64,000 nucleotides of DNA from Sorangium aterium (GCF_028368935.1 NZ_JAQNDK010000003.1:806001-870000), one strand, 5' to 3'; positions 34,598 to 43,861 are shown, numbered from the stretch's first letter. The notes: generated from the sequence alone by a model not told the origin. Program-made: numbers and translations.

Positions 34598-35650
34598 ATG
34601 GCTGACAAATCTCTTCCGGAGCGCCGCGTCAAAAGGGGCGGCGGGCGGCGGGCCGCGGTCATGGTCGACGTGGCCAAGCTCGCTGGCGTCTCGTATCAGA
34701 CGGTCTCGCGGGTCCTGCACGACAGCCCCCACGTGCGTCGCGACACGAGGGAGCGGGTGCTGGATGCGATCCGGCAGCTCGACTACCGGCCGAGCTCGGT
34801 GGCGCAGGCGCTCGTCACCGGCCGGTCGCGGACGCTCGGTGTGGTCAGCTTCGACACGACGCTCTACGGTCCGGCGTCGACGCTCCTGGGGCTCGAGGAG
34901 GCGGCGCACGACGCGGGTTATGGCGTGAGTATCGCCAGCTTGAAGTCGTTCAGCCGCGCGCCGGTGCTGGAGGCCGTGCAGCGGCTGCGCGACCAGGGGG
35001 CCGACGGCATCGTCGTGATCGCCCCGCAACGGTCGGCGGTGGACGCGCTGCGGCACGTCACCTCCGATGTGCCGGTGGTCGCGGTCGAGGGCGGTCCGGA
35101 CGACTCGGTGCCGGTGGTCGCGGTCGACCAGCACGAGGGCGCCGCGTCCGCGACCCGCCACCTGCTCGATCTGGGCCACAAGACCGTGTGGCACATCGCC
35201 GGCCCGACCGACTGGCTCGAGGCCGACCAGCGCATCGACGGCTGGCGCTCGGCGCTGCAGGCGGCCGGCGCCGAGATCCCGCCGCTCCTGCGGGGCGACT
35301 GGAGCGCGCGCTCCGGCTACGAGCTGGCCCCGCAGCTGACGCGCACGCCGGGCGTCACCGCCGTGTTCGTGGCCAACGACCAGATGGCGCTCGGCCTCCT
35401 CCGCTTCCTCCACGAGAGCGGGCGCGAGACGCCGCGGGACATCAGCATCGTCGGCTTCGACGACATCCCGGAGGCCGCCTACTTCACGCCGCCGCTCACC
35501 ACGGTCCGCCAGGACTTCTCCGAGCTCGGGCGCCGGTGCCTCCACGTCCTGCTCGGGCAGATCGAGAGCGGCCAGCGCTCGTGGGTGCGGGTCGTGGTCG
35601 AGACCGAGCTCGTGGTGCGCAAGAGCACGGCCGTCCCCCGACGCCGCTGA
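34598..35650 (+). CDS. LacI/GalR-family transcriptional regulator of the arabinose/xylan locus
   Basis: This protein is about 350 residues. The helix-turn-helix near the N-terminus reads VDVAKLAGVSYQTVSRVL and is followed by the hinge YRPSSVAQALVTGRS. The remainder is the periplasmic-binding-like effector domain (LGVVSFDTTLYGPASTLLGL, VFVANDQMALGLL, ISIVGFDDIPEAAYF). The frame opens at 34493, but that extension spans operator O4, so the ATG at 34598 is preferred. It is divergent from the DUF1592 operon and just upstream of the GH10 xylanase. The four palindromes fit a LacI-family repressor of the AraR functional type, released by arabinose or a xylan-derived sugar; the effector is inferred. 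Confidence 0.9.
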   Translation: MADKSLPERRVKRGGGRRAAVMVDVAKLAGVSYQTVSRVLHDSPHVRRDTRERVLDAIRQLDYRPSSVAQALVTGRSRTLGVVSFDTTLYGPASTLLGLEEAAHDAGYGVSIASLKSFSRAPVLEAVQRLRDQGADGIVVIAPQRSAVDALRHVTSDVPVVAVEGGPDDSVPVVAVDQHEGAASATRHLLDLGHKTVWHIAGPTDWLEADQRIDGWRSALQAAGAEIPPLLRGDWSARSGYELAPQLTRTPGVTAVFVANDQMALGLLRFLHESGRETPRDISIVGFDDIPEAAYFTPPLTTVRQDFSELGRRCLHVLLGQIESGQRSWVRVVVETELVVRKSTAVPRRR

Positions 35651-35985
35651 GACCGCTCTACCGTACCGGCTCCGTGATGTGTTCACGGACCGGGCCGTCA
35701 GCGGGCAAGCCAGGGATAACGAGCTGGGCCGCCGCTCGAAGTGCAAAGTTGCTTCATGATTGCAACATGCGCTGTCGATGCACGTTTCCTCTCAGCTGGG
35801 AACTTGAGATGTAGCAGGCTTCGCGCGCCTGTCGTGATCACTTCCAGGCGTGGCGGGAATCATCCGTCGCGAGTTGCACGGCGTGCGTATCGCTGAGCGT
35901 GGGCGCTGCCGTTCTTGCCGCCGCCCCTCGGCTTTCCCGCTCCCAGCTTCACCAACGACAATCGTCCGACTTGCGGAACTCCAAC
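35651..35985. other. Intergenic region upstream of the xylanase
   Basis: This 335-bp region holds a hairpin after the regulator stop (35671-35689) and a small inverted repeat GTTGC (35748-35752) / GCAAC (35762-35766) in a less GC-rich stretch that may contain the xylanase promoter. No copy of the LacI-type palindrome is seen here. Confidence 0.5.
35671..35689 (+). terminator. Hairpin after the LacI-type regulator
   Basis: TCCGTGA (35671-35677), loop TGTGT, TCACGGA (35683-35689), 21 bp past the stop codon. There is no U-run, so it may alternatively be a protein-binding palindrome. Confidence 0.4.
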
Positions 35986-37221
35986 ATGAACAAGAAGCGT
36001 TCTTCTCGATTGCTGTGCAGCACGGCCTGGATCGCGCTCGGAATGGCGACCCTCTTTGGATGCGCGGATGGGGGCGAGGGGGTTGACGACGGCGTGGGCG
36101 GCTCGGGCGGAGCGGGGAGCACCGGCACCAGCGCCGGCGTCAGCACGAGCTCCAGCAACAGCACGAACAGCAGCTCCAGCGCCAGCACGACGGCCGGCGT
36201 CGGCCCTGCCACCAGCAGCAGCTCGGGCGATCCCCCGACGACCGGCGCCACCTCCGGCGGCGCGACCACGGGGGTCGGCGGCGGGGACGCTTCGACCAGC
36301 GCGTCCACCAGCGCGTCGACCAGCGCGTCCACGGGGGCCGGCGGATCCGAGCCCGAGCCGAAGTTCGTCGGCAACATCACGACGAGCGGCGCCGTGCGCG
36401 ACGGCTTCGCGAAGTACTGGAACCAGATCACGCCCGAGAACGAGGGCAAGTGGGGCTCCGTCGAGAGCAGCCGCGGGAACAAGAACTGGAGCTCGCTCGA
36501 CAGGACCTACAAGTACGCGCAGGACAACAAGATCATCTTCAAGCACCACGTCTTCGTGTGGGGCAGCCAGCAACCCTCCTGGGTCGGGAGCCTCTCGCCG
36601 GACGAGCAGAAGAAGGCCGTGCGGAGCTGGATGGAAGAGTTCTGCAAGCGCTACCCGGACACGAAGTACATCGACGTCGTCAACGAGCCGCCGCCCCACA
36701 CCACGCCCTCGTACACGGCCGGCCTCGGCGGCAACGGCGCCAGCGGCTGGGACTGGATCGTCAACGCCTTCAAGTGGGCTCGCGAGTTCTGCCCGAACGC
36801 CAAGCTCATCCTCAACGACTACAACAACATCGAGTACGAGAACGAGCACAGGCACTTCAAGGACATCGCGAAGAAGGTGATCGACGCGGGCGCACCGGTC
36901 GACGCCCTCGGCGCGCAGGCGCACGACGCATTCAAGATCAACACCAACACGGTCAAGGGGTACATCGACTCGCTCGCCGAGCTCGGCAAGCCCGTGTACA
37001 TCACCGAGTACGACATCGGTGAAACGAACGACAGCAGGCAGAAGCAGATCATGGAGGAGCAGTTCACCATGTTCTGGAATCACCCCAAGATCCCGGGGAT
37101 CACCCTGTGGGGTTACATCGTCGGCAAGACGTGGAGGAACGGCACCGGCCTCCAGCAGGAAAACGGCACCATGCGGCCGGCGATGCAGTGGCTGATGGAC
37201 TTCCTCGATCGTGGTAACTGA
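35986..37221 (+). CDS. GH10 endo-1,4-beta-xylanase lipoprotein
   Basis: This 411-residue surface lipoprotein has lipobox LFGC; start ATG 35986, with the frame open from 35899. A Ser/Thr/Gly linker to about residue 120 contains TSAS tandem repeats. The (beta/alpha)8 domain begins GAVRDGFAKYWNQITPENEG, a GH10 hallmark. The acid/base glutamate is E234 in DVVNEPPPH and the nucleophile E341 in ITEYDI. It cleaves the xylan backbone. No carbohydrate-binding module is present. It follows the LacI-type regulator on the same strand, and a strong terminator lies 53 bp beyond its stop. Its products would feed the GH43 enzyme and the importer. Confidence 0.95.
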   Translation: MNKKRSSRLLCSTAWIALGMATLFGCADGGEGVDDGVGGSGGAGSTGTSAGVSTSSSNSTNSSSSASTTAGVGPATSSSSGDPPTTGATSGGATTGVGGGDASTSASTSASTSASTGAGGSEPEPKFVGNITTSGAVRDGFAKYWNQITPENEGKWGSVESSRGNKNWSSLDRTYKYAQDNKIIFKHHVFVWGSQQPSWVGSLSPDEQKKAVRSWMEEFCKRYPDTKYIDVVNEPPPHTTPSYTAGLGGNGASGWDWIVNAFKWAREFCPNAKLILNDYNNIEYENEHRHFKDIAKKVIDAGAPVDALGAQAHDAFKINTNTVKGYIDSLAELGKPVYITEYDIGETNDSRQKQIMEEQFTMFWNHPKIPGITLWGYIVGKTWRNGTGLQQENGTMRPAMQWLMDFLDRGN

Positions 37222-37273
37222 CGTCGCACCGACGCGCTGAGCTGGACGATCTCCCTCGACCGAAGGAGCTCGG

Positions 37274-37306
37274 GCGCGCCCGCATCTCGTACGGATGCGG
37301 GCGCGC
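37274..37306 (+). terminator. Strong hairpin terminator after the xylanase
   Basis: GCGCGCCCGCATC (37274-37286), a 7-nt loop, then GATGCGGGCGCGC (37294-37306) form a perfect 13-bp stem followed by TCTCTCC. It lies between the xylanase and the convergent vWA lipoprotein and could stop transcripts from both sides. Confidence 0.8.
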
Positions 37307-37483
37307 TCTCTCCAGGTCTGCGTCGGTCTCTCTGGCCTGGAGCGGGGGGTAGATTCGTGTGATACGGGCTCGGGCGCCAGGCAGGCGAGTGAGGCGTACC
37401 CACTCGCCGGCTGCGCACCGGGAGACGAGCGGCTGGCCGGCGCCTCCTCGCGAAGACCCGTGTCGGCCAGCGGGCGTCGTCGA

Positions 37484-38728
37484 TCACTGGGGCACTTGGA
37501 GCACGTCCTCGCAGGTGAAGTCGACGCCCAGGGAGACCTCGACGTCGGCCTGGACAACGGCGCAGGTATCGTCGCAGAGGATGATCGCCGTCGGGTTCGC
37601 AGGCTCGTCGTAGCGCCATGTGCCTGCGGCCGAGCAGGCCTGATCGTACGTGAGGGTCGTCGGCGTGTTGCTCGCGGCGCTCGTGTAGGTCACGTTGACC
37701 TTTTGCTTGTCGAAGCTCCTCCCGTCGGGCGCCGGCGGGATCGGGATCGTGCACGAGACGGCGGCGCCGCGGATCTTATCGATCGCGGTCTTGAACGCGG
37801 CCGCCGTCTGCGCGGGGTCGCCGGTGTTCAGCATCGACGCCTCTCCCGTGCCGCCCGCAGCCGCGATCTCGTGCAGGTTGGTGAGGCTAGGCGGCGCGCC
37901 TTCCCCCTGCGGACTGTCGACCCCGATCACGAAGGTCGAGATGTTGTTGGAGAGCGCGGCCTCGACGTTGCTCACGACGTCCGCGAGCGCGTTGCCGCCT
38001 TGCCGGCACCCCTCCGGATAGCCGTCGGTCACGAGCACGATCGCATATTTCCCGGGGTTCTGCTGGCGCTGCGCTTCGATGTAAGCGGTGAGGCCTTCGA
38101 CCGCGAATGCCGTCGGCGTGCTGGTGCGCCACGTGCCCATGGTGCTCACCTGCGGCTCGATGACATCGATCGCCTCGCCGAACGCCGGGGAGGGGAGCGG
38201 CGTCATCGGTACATTCGGCGTCGAGTAGCCGGTGGCCTGGCACGCCTGGGTCGTCTGAGCCGAGCCCGGGAAGAAGGTGAGCGACGCCCTGAAGCCTTCG
38301 GACGCGGGATCCAGGAAGAACTGCTTCGTCGCGGCCACGACGGGATCCCACTTGAGGTCCTTCCTGCGCCACTCCACGTCGCTCGCTGTCATGCTGGCCG
38401 ATACGTCGAACGCGAACACGAGGTACACCTGTTGAAACCCGGCCTGGGACGACTGGGTGGCGCACGCCTCCCCCGCGCCCGTCGAGCCCCCGCTGCTGCT
38501 GCCGGTCGTGCCGGAGCTCCCGCTCGAGCCCACGCCGCTTCCGCCGAAGGTGTCGTCGACGCCGGTGCCGGTGCTGCTGCTGGTGCTGGAGCCGGAGCCG
38601 GAGCTGTTGCCGGCGCCGGTGCTGCTCTGCGAGCCAGCGCTGTCCCCGCTGCCCTCGTTGGCCCCTCCGCACCCCGCGCCGATCAAAGCCGCCATTGGCA
38701 ATGCAATGGCTATCCTAGGCAATCTCAT
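37484..38728 (-). CDS. von Willebrand factor A-domain lipoprotein
   Basis: This 414-residue protein has start ATG 38728 and lipobox IGAGC. A Ser/Gly/Thr linker runs to about residue 85. The vWA domain has the metal-ion-dependent adhesion site DVSASMT (DxSxS, about residues 105-111) and VLVTDGYPEGC. The C-terminal part has paired cysteines and the segment IPPAPDGRSFDKQKVNVTYT. Such lipoproteins mediate protein or metal contacts at the surface. It is convergent with the xylanase; no operon partner is seen. Function beyond the fold is unknown. Confidence 0.88.
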   Translation of the reverse strand: MRLPRIAIALPMAALIGAGCGGANEGSGDSAGSQSSTGAGNSSGSGSSTSSSTGTGVDDTFGGSGVGSSGSSGTTGSSSGGSTGAGEACATQSSQAGFQQVYLVFAFDVSASMTASDVEWRRKDLKWDPVVAATKQFFLDPASEGFRASLTFFPGSAQTTQACQATGYSTPNVPMTPLPSPAFGEAIDVIEPQVSTMGTWRTSTPTAFAVEGLTAYIEAQRQQNPGKYAIVLVTDGYPEGCRQGGNALADVVSNVEAALSNNISTFVIGVDSPQGEGAPPSLTNLHEIAAAGGTGEASMLNTGDPAQTAAAFKTAIDKIRGAAVSCTIPIPPAPDGRSFDKQKVNVTYTSAASNTPTTLTYDQACSAAGTWRYDEPANPTAIILCDDTCAVVQADVEVSLGVDFTCEDVLQVPQ

Positions 38729-39245
38729 GAGCCGACTCCTTCTCGAACGCGTGCCAGCACGGTCCGCGGGCACGAAGTTAGTTAGCGACGTGAGGTCTCC
38801 AGAGGCGGAATTTTCCAGTGCATGCCTCGCCGGAGCCCCGGGATCGACGACGAGTATAGTCGATGACGCTGATCTTTGCGCGGGATACGGTCTGAAAAGA
38901 CGCAGCGTCGAGTCGCGACCTCATCGGGATGTCAGAAATGTCGCCGTAGCTCTTTGCGGTGGAGGTCTTCATCGTGCAGCGACGCTGCACGCGCTGGTCG
39001 CTATGAGCAGCTCGCGTGCGATCCGGCCGCCCGCTGAAAAATCGACCACACCCAAAGATTCATCCACGTGTCGAATTGCCCCGGTCGCGCTGCGGCGCCC
39101 TGGGAGAGAACTCGAGTGGTTTCCCGAGCGGCGTATCGACGTCCGCGACGATTCGAGGCAAGATTCCGCCGTGTGCTGGCAAGGGGCTTCCTTGCGGAGG
39201 GCACGCTGGTCGTTGGTGAACCGAAGGGTACCTCGCGGAGGTCTC
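38729..39245. other. Intergenic region, nothing recognised
   Basis: This 517-bp stretch is locally less GC-rich around 38860-38990. Open frames here have no recognisable protein features. It should contain the promoter of the vWA lipoprotein. Confidence 0.45.
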
Positions 39246-39407
39246 ATGAAGATGCGATTCGCGTTCACGAGCTTCTCGTTGCTTCTCGCGTGTTCTGGCG
39301 GCGCGATCTCCGAGCAAGCCGCTTCGGAGAGCGGCGGTGCCGCGAGCGCGACGACAGGCGCTTCGAGCGGGGCCGGAGGTGGCGCCACGAAGACGGGGTG
39401 GACGTGA
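39246..39407 (+). CDS. Short lipoprotein, probably a truncated remnant
   Basis: The frame encodes 53 residues: a lipoprotein signal (MKMRFAFTSFSLLLACSGG; lipobox LLAC) followed by a Ser/Ala/Gly linker and a stop (GGGATKTGWT). All other lipoproteins with such linkers in the window continue into a large domain. A different frame immediately after (39415-39530) reads EGEQLLAAAKAYFDVFGPRR, which looks more protein-like. A frameshifted and truncated gene is therefore likely. The start has CGGAGG nearby. Confidence 0.45.
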   Translation: MKMRFAFTSFSLLLACSGGAISEQAASESGGAASATTGASSGAGGGATKTGWT

Positions 39408-39569
39408 TCATGGGGTTGAGGCTGAAGGTGAACAGCTGCTCGCCGCGGCCAAGGCCTACTTCGACGTCTTCGGCCCGAGGCGCCTTGAGCTCCAGGTCAT
39501 CTCGCCGAGCGAGGAGCGCGGGGCCGAGGCTCGGAGCCGGGGGTGGCGCGCGCGCTGGCTCCTGTGCCG

Positions 39570-40928
39570 TCACGGGGGCGAGGAGGGAGGACCCACCGGG
39601 TCGGCTCGACCTGGCCGGCTCCCTCCTGCACGGCGAGGTCGACAAGCGCGGCCATCCTCCTCGCCACATCCGTGAAGGTGTCCTCGGCCTCGGGATCCTG
39701 CGGGAGCCGGTCCGGCAGGGTGGCGCGTGCGGTGGATATGATAACGGTCGGAGAGGCGCGCGCCCGGGAAGGCGCGGCGCAGCTCGTCCATCCCGCCGAT
39801 GAGCGCAACGAGCGAGCCCATGGTCGCCGTGCCGTTGTCGGAGTCCCAGCCGGACAGGGTGCCGATCTGTACGGTGCGCCGGAAGCTCCCCTCACCGAAC
39901 AGGAGGGCCAGCGTCGCGGTCGCCAGGTTGATCGCGGATTCCGTGTACCCCCGATAGACGAAGCCGTACGCCGAGGCCCGCTCCTGGTAGCGATCCGCAA
40001 TGGCATCGCGGACGCGCTCCCAGTCGTCGCGATCCTCGGCGCGATCGCTGGTCGATAGATAGGCGGACAGCACGAAGTCGATGACATCGGCTGCCTTGGA
40101 TTCGTCCGGCAGGTAGCTCCTGGCCTCACGGACGATGCGCACGATCTCCTGTCGCCGCGGCTTCTCCAGATCGACGGTCGCCGCGAGCGAGAAGAGGAGA
40201 ACATGGAACTGCGCGGCGTGCGCGGCGTGATCGCGCGCGGTGGTCCGTATCGGGAGGTCGGCGATCCGCAGCGCCAGCCCCGGCATGCCGGGCGCGAGGG
40301 CGCCGAAGATCTCCGTGGTGAGCTGGGCGTCGATCTGGAGCGCGTCCGGATTGAGCGCTGGATCGCTCGTCGCGGGGGGCAGCACGCCGCGCTCGAGGAG
40401 ATCCCGCGCCCTTCGGTTGGAGACCCAGATGAAATCGTTGATGTGCGCGCGCCATCCGTCCCGGATTTGCTCGGGGGAGAGGAAGAGCGTCCCCGCCTCG
40501 GTCATGAGGTGGAGATAGACATACTCGATGTCGGTGTCATCGTCGGCCGGGCAGGGGTCGAGGAGGACGAAGTCGATCGGCGCCCCGTCGCGCCCCAGGG
40601 GCTTTCCCCAGTCAGCGTCGGTGAAGAAGGGGCGCTGGATGCGGACGCCCTCCGTGCGAAGCCCCGTCCAGTTGGCGATGCACGCGCCAATCCACATCGC
40701 GCGGAGCCGCTCGGCGTATGCCGCGCGATCGAGCTGGATCCGCGATCTCGGGGACATTCCCGGGCCGTCCCGTTGCTCCAGGGGAGCGGCGAGCGCGCAG
40801 CGCGGCGCGTCGCCGGCGCCGGCGAGCGGCGATAGAGAGAGGAGCGCGAGCAGGAGGCCGCGCGCGCATGCGCGAGGCCCGGTGCTGGGCGAGCCTTCGA
40901 CACGGCGTCGATCGCGGCGGGTGCGCAT
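39570..40928 (-). CDS. Exported ADP-ribosylglycohydrolase-like protein (apparent 3' frameshift)
   Basis: The protein is about 452 residues as read from ATG 40928, with a hydrophobic export segment (GLLLALLSLSPLAGAG) near the N-terminus. ADP-ribosylglycohydrolase-family motifs are present: the metal-binding acidic cluster PADDDTDIEY near residue 128, and late in the protein GTLSGWDSDNGTATMGSLVA. The reading frame degenerates to Arg/Gly-rich sequence after SDRYHIHRTR (near 39740). The neighbouring frame continues sensibly (TLPDRLPQDPEAEDTFTDVA, then MAALVDLAVQEGAG) to a stop at 39497. This points to a one-base insertion or a sequencing error. It is divergent from the GH172 fusion gene. Secreted members may act on glycosides other than ADP-ribose. 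Confidence 0.75.
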   Translation of the reverse strand: MRTRRDRRRVEGSPSTGPRACARGLLLALLSLSPLAGAGDAPRCALAAPLEQRDGPGMSPRSRIQLDRAAYAERLRAMWIGACIANWTGLRTEGVRIQRPFFTDADWGKPLGRDGAPIDFVLLDPCPADDDTDIEYVYLHLMTEAGTLFLSPEQIRDGWRAHINDFIWVSNRRARDLLERGVLPPATSDPALNPDALQIDAQLTTEIFGALAPGMPGLALRIADLPIRTTARDHAAHAAQFHVLLFSLAATVDLEKPRRQEIVRIVREARSYLPDESKAADVIDFVLSAYLSTSDRAEDRDDWERVRDAIADRYQERASAYGFVYRGYTESAINLATATLALLFGEGSFRRTVQIGTLSGWDSDNGTATMGSLVALIGGMDELRRAFPGARLSDRYHIHRTRHPAGPAPAGSRGRGHLHGCGEEDGRACRPRRAGGSRPGRADPVGPPSSPP

Positions 40929-41049
40929 GAATTGCCCCCCTCGAGTGCGCGATCGGTGCGTCGCGCATGCTCTCGCTTCGCGGTGGTGCAAGGGAGGTGC
41001 CTCGCCGAGCCCGCTCCCCTGGCGTTGTTCGCGCCATTAGGTTTCGATC

Positions 41050-43821
41050 ATGAACACCGGAAGCCTCAATGGGCGCGGCGCGGGCGCGTTCCTGGATCGC
41101 CTCGTCTCGAGCGCGGCCCGCCATCTCCTCGGCGCGTCCCTCGCCATCGCGCCGGGCGCCGCGTCGATCACGCCGGTGCTGGAGGATCTCCTCTCCTTTC
41201 ATCCCGGGTGGATCACGCGGAGCGTGACCACGCATGACCCCGCAGGTGGCAACGATGATGGGTATCGCCCGGGGGTCGCGCTCGAGGGGGATCACCAGGT
41301 CCTGTTCCACGCCCGCGGGGAGGGGAGAATCGCGCGGATCTGGATGACCGCCCCCCGCGCGGAGCTCGAGAGGCCGGACCAGGAGATATGGATCGAGGTC
41401 GACGGACACACGGCGTTCCGCGGGTCGCCCGGCGATTTCTTCGGGGGTAGGGGCCCCTGGAAGTCGCCTCTCGTGCTCGACGTGGACGCGAGCTCGGGCG
41501 CATATACAAGCTACGTCCCCTTCGCCTGGTCGAGCGAGGCCAAGGTCCGCTTCCGGGGCGTTCCCATCTACTACCAGGTCACCTACCGCGAGGGCCCTGG
41601 GGCCGCGTCGGGACCGACGCCCGAGGCGCTCTCGCGGTTCATGACGGAGGACTGGACAGCCACCCTGCCTGCCCCGTCGCGCCGGGAGAGCCTGGACGCC
41701 AGCGCGCCGCTCGTCCTGGCGACAGGGCCCGCGACCGTATCAGGGGTCGACGTCCGGATCCCGGCGGGGAGCTTGAACGACCTGTCGGTGAGGATCGGCG
41801 GACAGACGCCCGTACCAGCGTCGTTCTTCTTCGGCCTCGCCAGCTCGGGCACCGACGCCGACGGCGGATGGACAACCTTCCGGAGCGCGCTGCACGCCGC
41901 GTGGACACCCGACGCCGCTGGGACCGCCAGGCTCGCGACGCGCCTGCCGATCCCGCTGGCCGAAGGGGAGGTGCTCTCGCTCGAGGCCGCGCCCGGGCAG
42001 GAGATCGCGGGTGTGGAGGCGGCCGTCGACCTCGCGCCCGCCCGCCGAGGCGTGCGGCTGATCGCGCAATTCCGCGATCAGATGGCCCCCGGACGCGAGA
42101 CGACGATGCCCCTCTTCGAGAGCGACGAGCCGCTCCAGCTCGTCGCGCTTGTCGAGGAGATCAGCGGCGGCCGGCCGAACGATCGGACGTACCTCGAGGG
42201 GGACGAGATGATCCGGACCGACGGAATGTCGCACCCGCTGCAGATGGGGACCGGCACCGAGGACTACTTCAATGGGGGCTTCTATTTCCTGGGCGCGCAC
42301 AGCAACCCCTTCAGCGGGCTGCTCCGTTTCCTCGTCATCGATCCCGAGGAGGGATGGAGGAACGCCACGTTCGTCCATTCCCTGTACCGCCTGCACGTGG
42401 CCGATCCCATCGTGAGCCGCTCCGGTATGCGCTTCGGCATCGAGGCCGGGCCGACCGGCGCCTACACGCCGCTGCGGGTGCGCTCTCTGGGCCTCGCTTA
42501 CGCATTCTCGGATCATCAGGTGATCGGTGAGCAGAAGGTCCGTGCGGCCGGGAGGCGGCGGCTGGTGCATTCGGCCGTCGACGCCGAGCGGCTGGAGCTC
42601 CGGCGGCGATCCTGGTCCAGCGAGGGGCGCAGGATCACCCGGATCGAGGTCGAATGCCCGTCCGATGCGCGCGGCCTGTTGCTGCTCCGCGCGTACTCCG
42701 CGGAGAGAGCCCCCCAGACGGCGCGCGTCAGGCTCGACGGGCGGGAGGTCGGCGTGCTCCACGAGATGCAGGCGAACCCTGTCCGGTCGCTCGCCGAGGA
42801 CGCGCTCTGGATCGACCTCCCACCCGAACAGTGCAGCGCAGGCAGGCGCCCGGTCCTGGAGATCGACGCGACACACTCCCAGGCGCCCTGGAGCGAGCGG
42901 GGGTACACGCTGCGGTTCTTCTCCGGACCTCCCGCGCCTCGGCTCACCCAGGGGCCCGCGGTGAAGATCTTGGACACGGGGAGCCTCCCCGGGGGGCCGT
43001 TCTATGTGAACGATCACTCGATAATCCAGCTCGCCGATGGCCGCTGGATCCTCACCGGGATCTTTCACCTCGAGCCTTATCGACCTGACATGGAGCGCGA
43101 GTTCGTCCTCGCTACCGCGCCCGGACCCGGACCGGTGCGCTGGATGGAGTCCGTCTCACCGAGCCTCACGCTCGCCCCGGAGCGCTTCTCGATTCACGCC
43201 CTCTCTGACGAGCGCTGGATCTGGGCCCCGCACATGGTCGAGGACCGGGACGGCAGCCTGGTCATGATCTTTCATGTGGGCACGCACGACCCCGACCGAT
43301 CCGGCTTCCGGATCGCGCGCTCGCGCGACGGCTTTACTTGGGGCCGCGAGGGGGGGACGCTCTTCGAGGAGTTCTGCGTCGCCCGCGATCCGATGCTCGC
43401 CCGGCTCGGCGATCTGTGGGTGGTGTACTATACGCGCTGCGCGTCGATCGAGGCGCCCCTGAGCGGCGTCGCCTACCGCACGTCGCTCGATCTCGTCCGC
43501 TGGAGCCCGCCGGCCATGGCGCTCACGCTCGGGCCGGAGACGGCGATGCGCAACAGCGGTTACACCGAGTCACCGTTCGTGTTCGAGCGGAAAGGGTGGT
43601 TTTACCTGGCGGTCACAAGCTATCCTGTCGATTACGACGCCACGTTCGTCTACCGCTCGCGCTCGCCGTTCGCGTTCCCGCCGCATGCGGTTGCCCGGCT
43701 GCGCGCCCACGCGGCCGAGTGGGTGGCGGAGGCGGGCGACTTCGAGGCGGGGCGCCTGTTCTTCACGCACGCAGGGGCCGGGAAAGGCGGCGTGTTTCTC
43801 CAGGAGCTCTTCGGCCTCTGA
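41050..43821 (+). CDS. GH172 (DUF2961) enzyme fused to a GH43/GH32-like beta-propeller
   Basis: This 923-residue protein has two parts. Residues ~40-480 match DUF2961, now glycoside hydrolase family 172, whose members act on fructofuranose and arabinofuranose linkages. The conserved block GTGTEDYFNGGFYF carries the likely catalytic Glu404. A beta-sandwich spacer (about 500-635) follows. From residue ~640 (LPGGPFYVNDHSIIQLADGR) to the end the pattern is of a five-bladed propeller as in GH43/GH32: IWAPHMVEDRDGSLVMIFHV, FCVARDPMLARLGDLWVVYY, NSGYTESPFVFERKGWFYLA. The N-terminus (HLLGASLAIAPGAAS) may be a weak signal peptide. It is divergent from the ADP-ribosylglycohydrolase-like gene and upstream of a sugar importer. 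Arabinofuranoside or fructan cleavage is inferred. Confidence 0.85.
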   Translation: MNTGSLNGRGAGAFLDRLVSSAARHLLGASLAIAPGAASITPVLEDLLSFHPGWITRSVTTHDPAGGNDDGYRPGVALEGDHQVLFHARGEGRIARIWMTAPRAELERPDQEIWIEVDGHTAFRGSPGDFFGGRGPWKSPLVLDVDASSGAYTSYVPFAWSSEAKVRFRGVPIYYQVTYREGPGAASGPTPEALSRFMTEDWTATLPAPSRRESLDASAPLVLATGPATVSGVDVRIPAGSLNDLSVRIGGQTPVPASFFFGLASSGTDADGGWTTFRSALHAAWTPDAAGTARLATRLPIPLAEGEVLSLEAAPGQEIAGVEAAVDLAPARRGVRLIAQFRDQMAPGRETTMPLFESDEPLQLVALVEEISGGRPNDRTYLEGDEMIRTDGMSHPLQMGTGTEDYFNGGFYFLGAHSNPFSGLLRFLVIDPEEGWRNATFVHSLYRLHVADPIVSRSGMRFGIEAGPTGAYTPLRVRSLGLAYAFSDHQVIGEQKVRAAGRRRLVHSAVDAERLELRRRSWSSEGRRITRIEVECPSDARGLLLLRAYSAERAPQTARVRLDGREVGVLHEMQANPVRSLAEDALWIDLPPEQCSAGRRPVLEIDATHSQAPWSERGYTLRFFSGPPAPRLTQGPAVKILDTGSLPGGPFYVNDHSIIQLADGRWILTGIFHLEPYRPDMEREFVLATAPGPGPVRWMESVSPSLTLAPERFSIHALSDERWIWAPHMVEDRDGSLVMIFHVGTHDPDRSGFRIARSRDGFTWGREGGTLFEEFCVARDPMLARLGDLWVVYYTRCASIEAPLSGVAYRTSLDLVRWSPPAMALTLGPETAMRNSGYTESPFVFERKGWFYLAVTSYPVDYDATFVYRSRSPFAFPPHAVARLRAHAAEWVAEAGDFEAGRLFFTHAGAGKGGVFLQELFGL

Positions 43822-43861
43822 GCCGAAGGCCGCGCCGCCGGGCTGACTGAGCGGCGCCGTC

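Noticed and set aside
35671-35689. TCCGTGATGTGTTCACGGA considered as a fifth LacI-type operator
   Set aside because: It lacks the central CG and the TGTGA-TCACA spacing of O1-O4. It fits better as a hairpin after the regulator gene.
43015-43028. LacI-operator-like sequence TGTGAACGATCACT
   Set aside because: It lies inside the GH172 coding region, has two mismatches to the palindrome, and encodes part of a normal domain segment (FYVNDHS).
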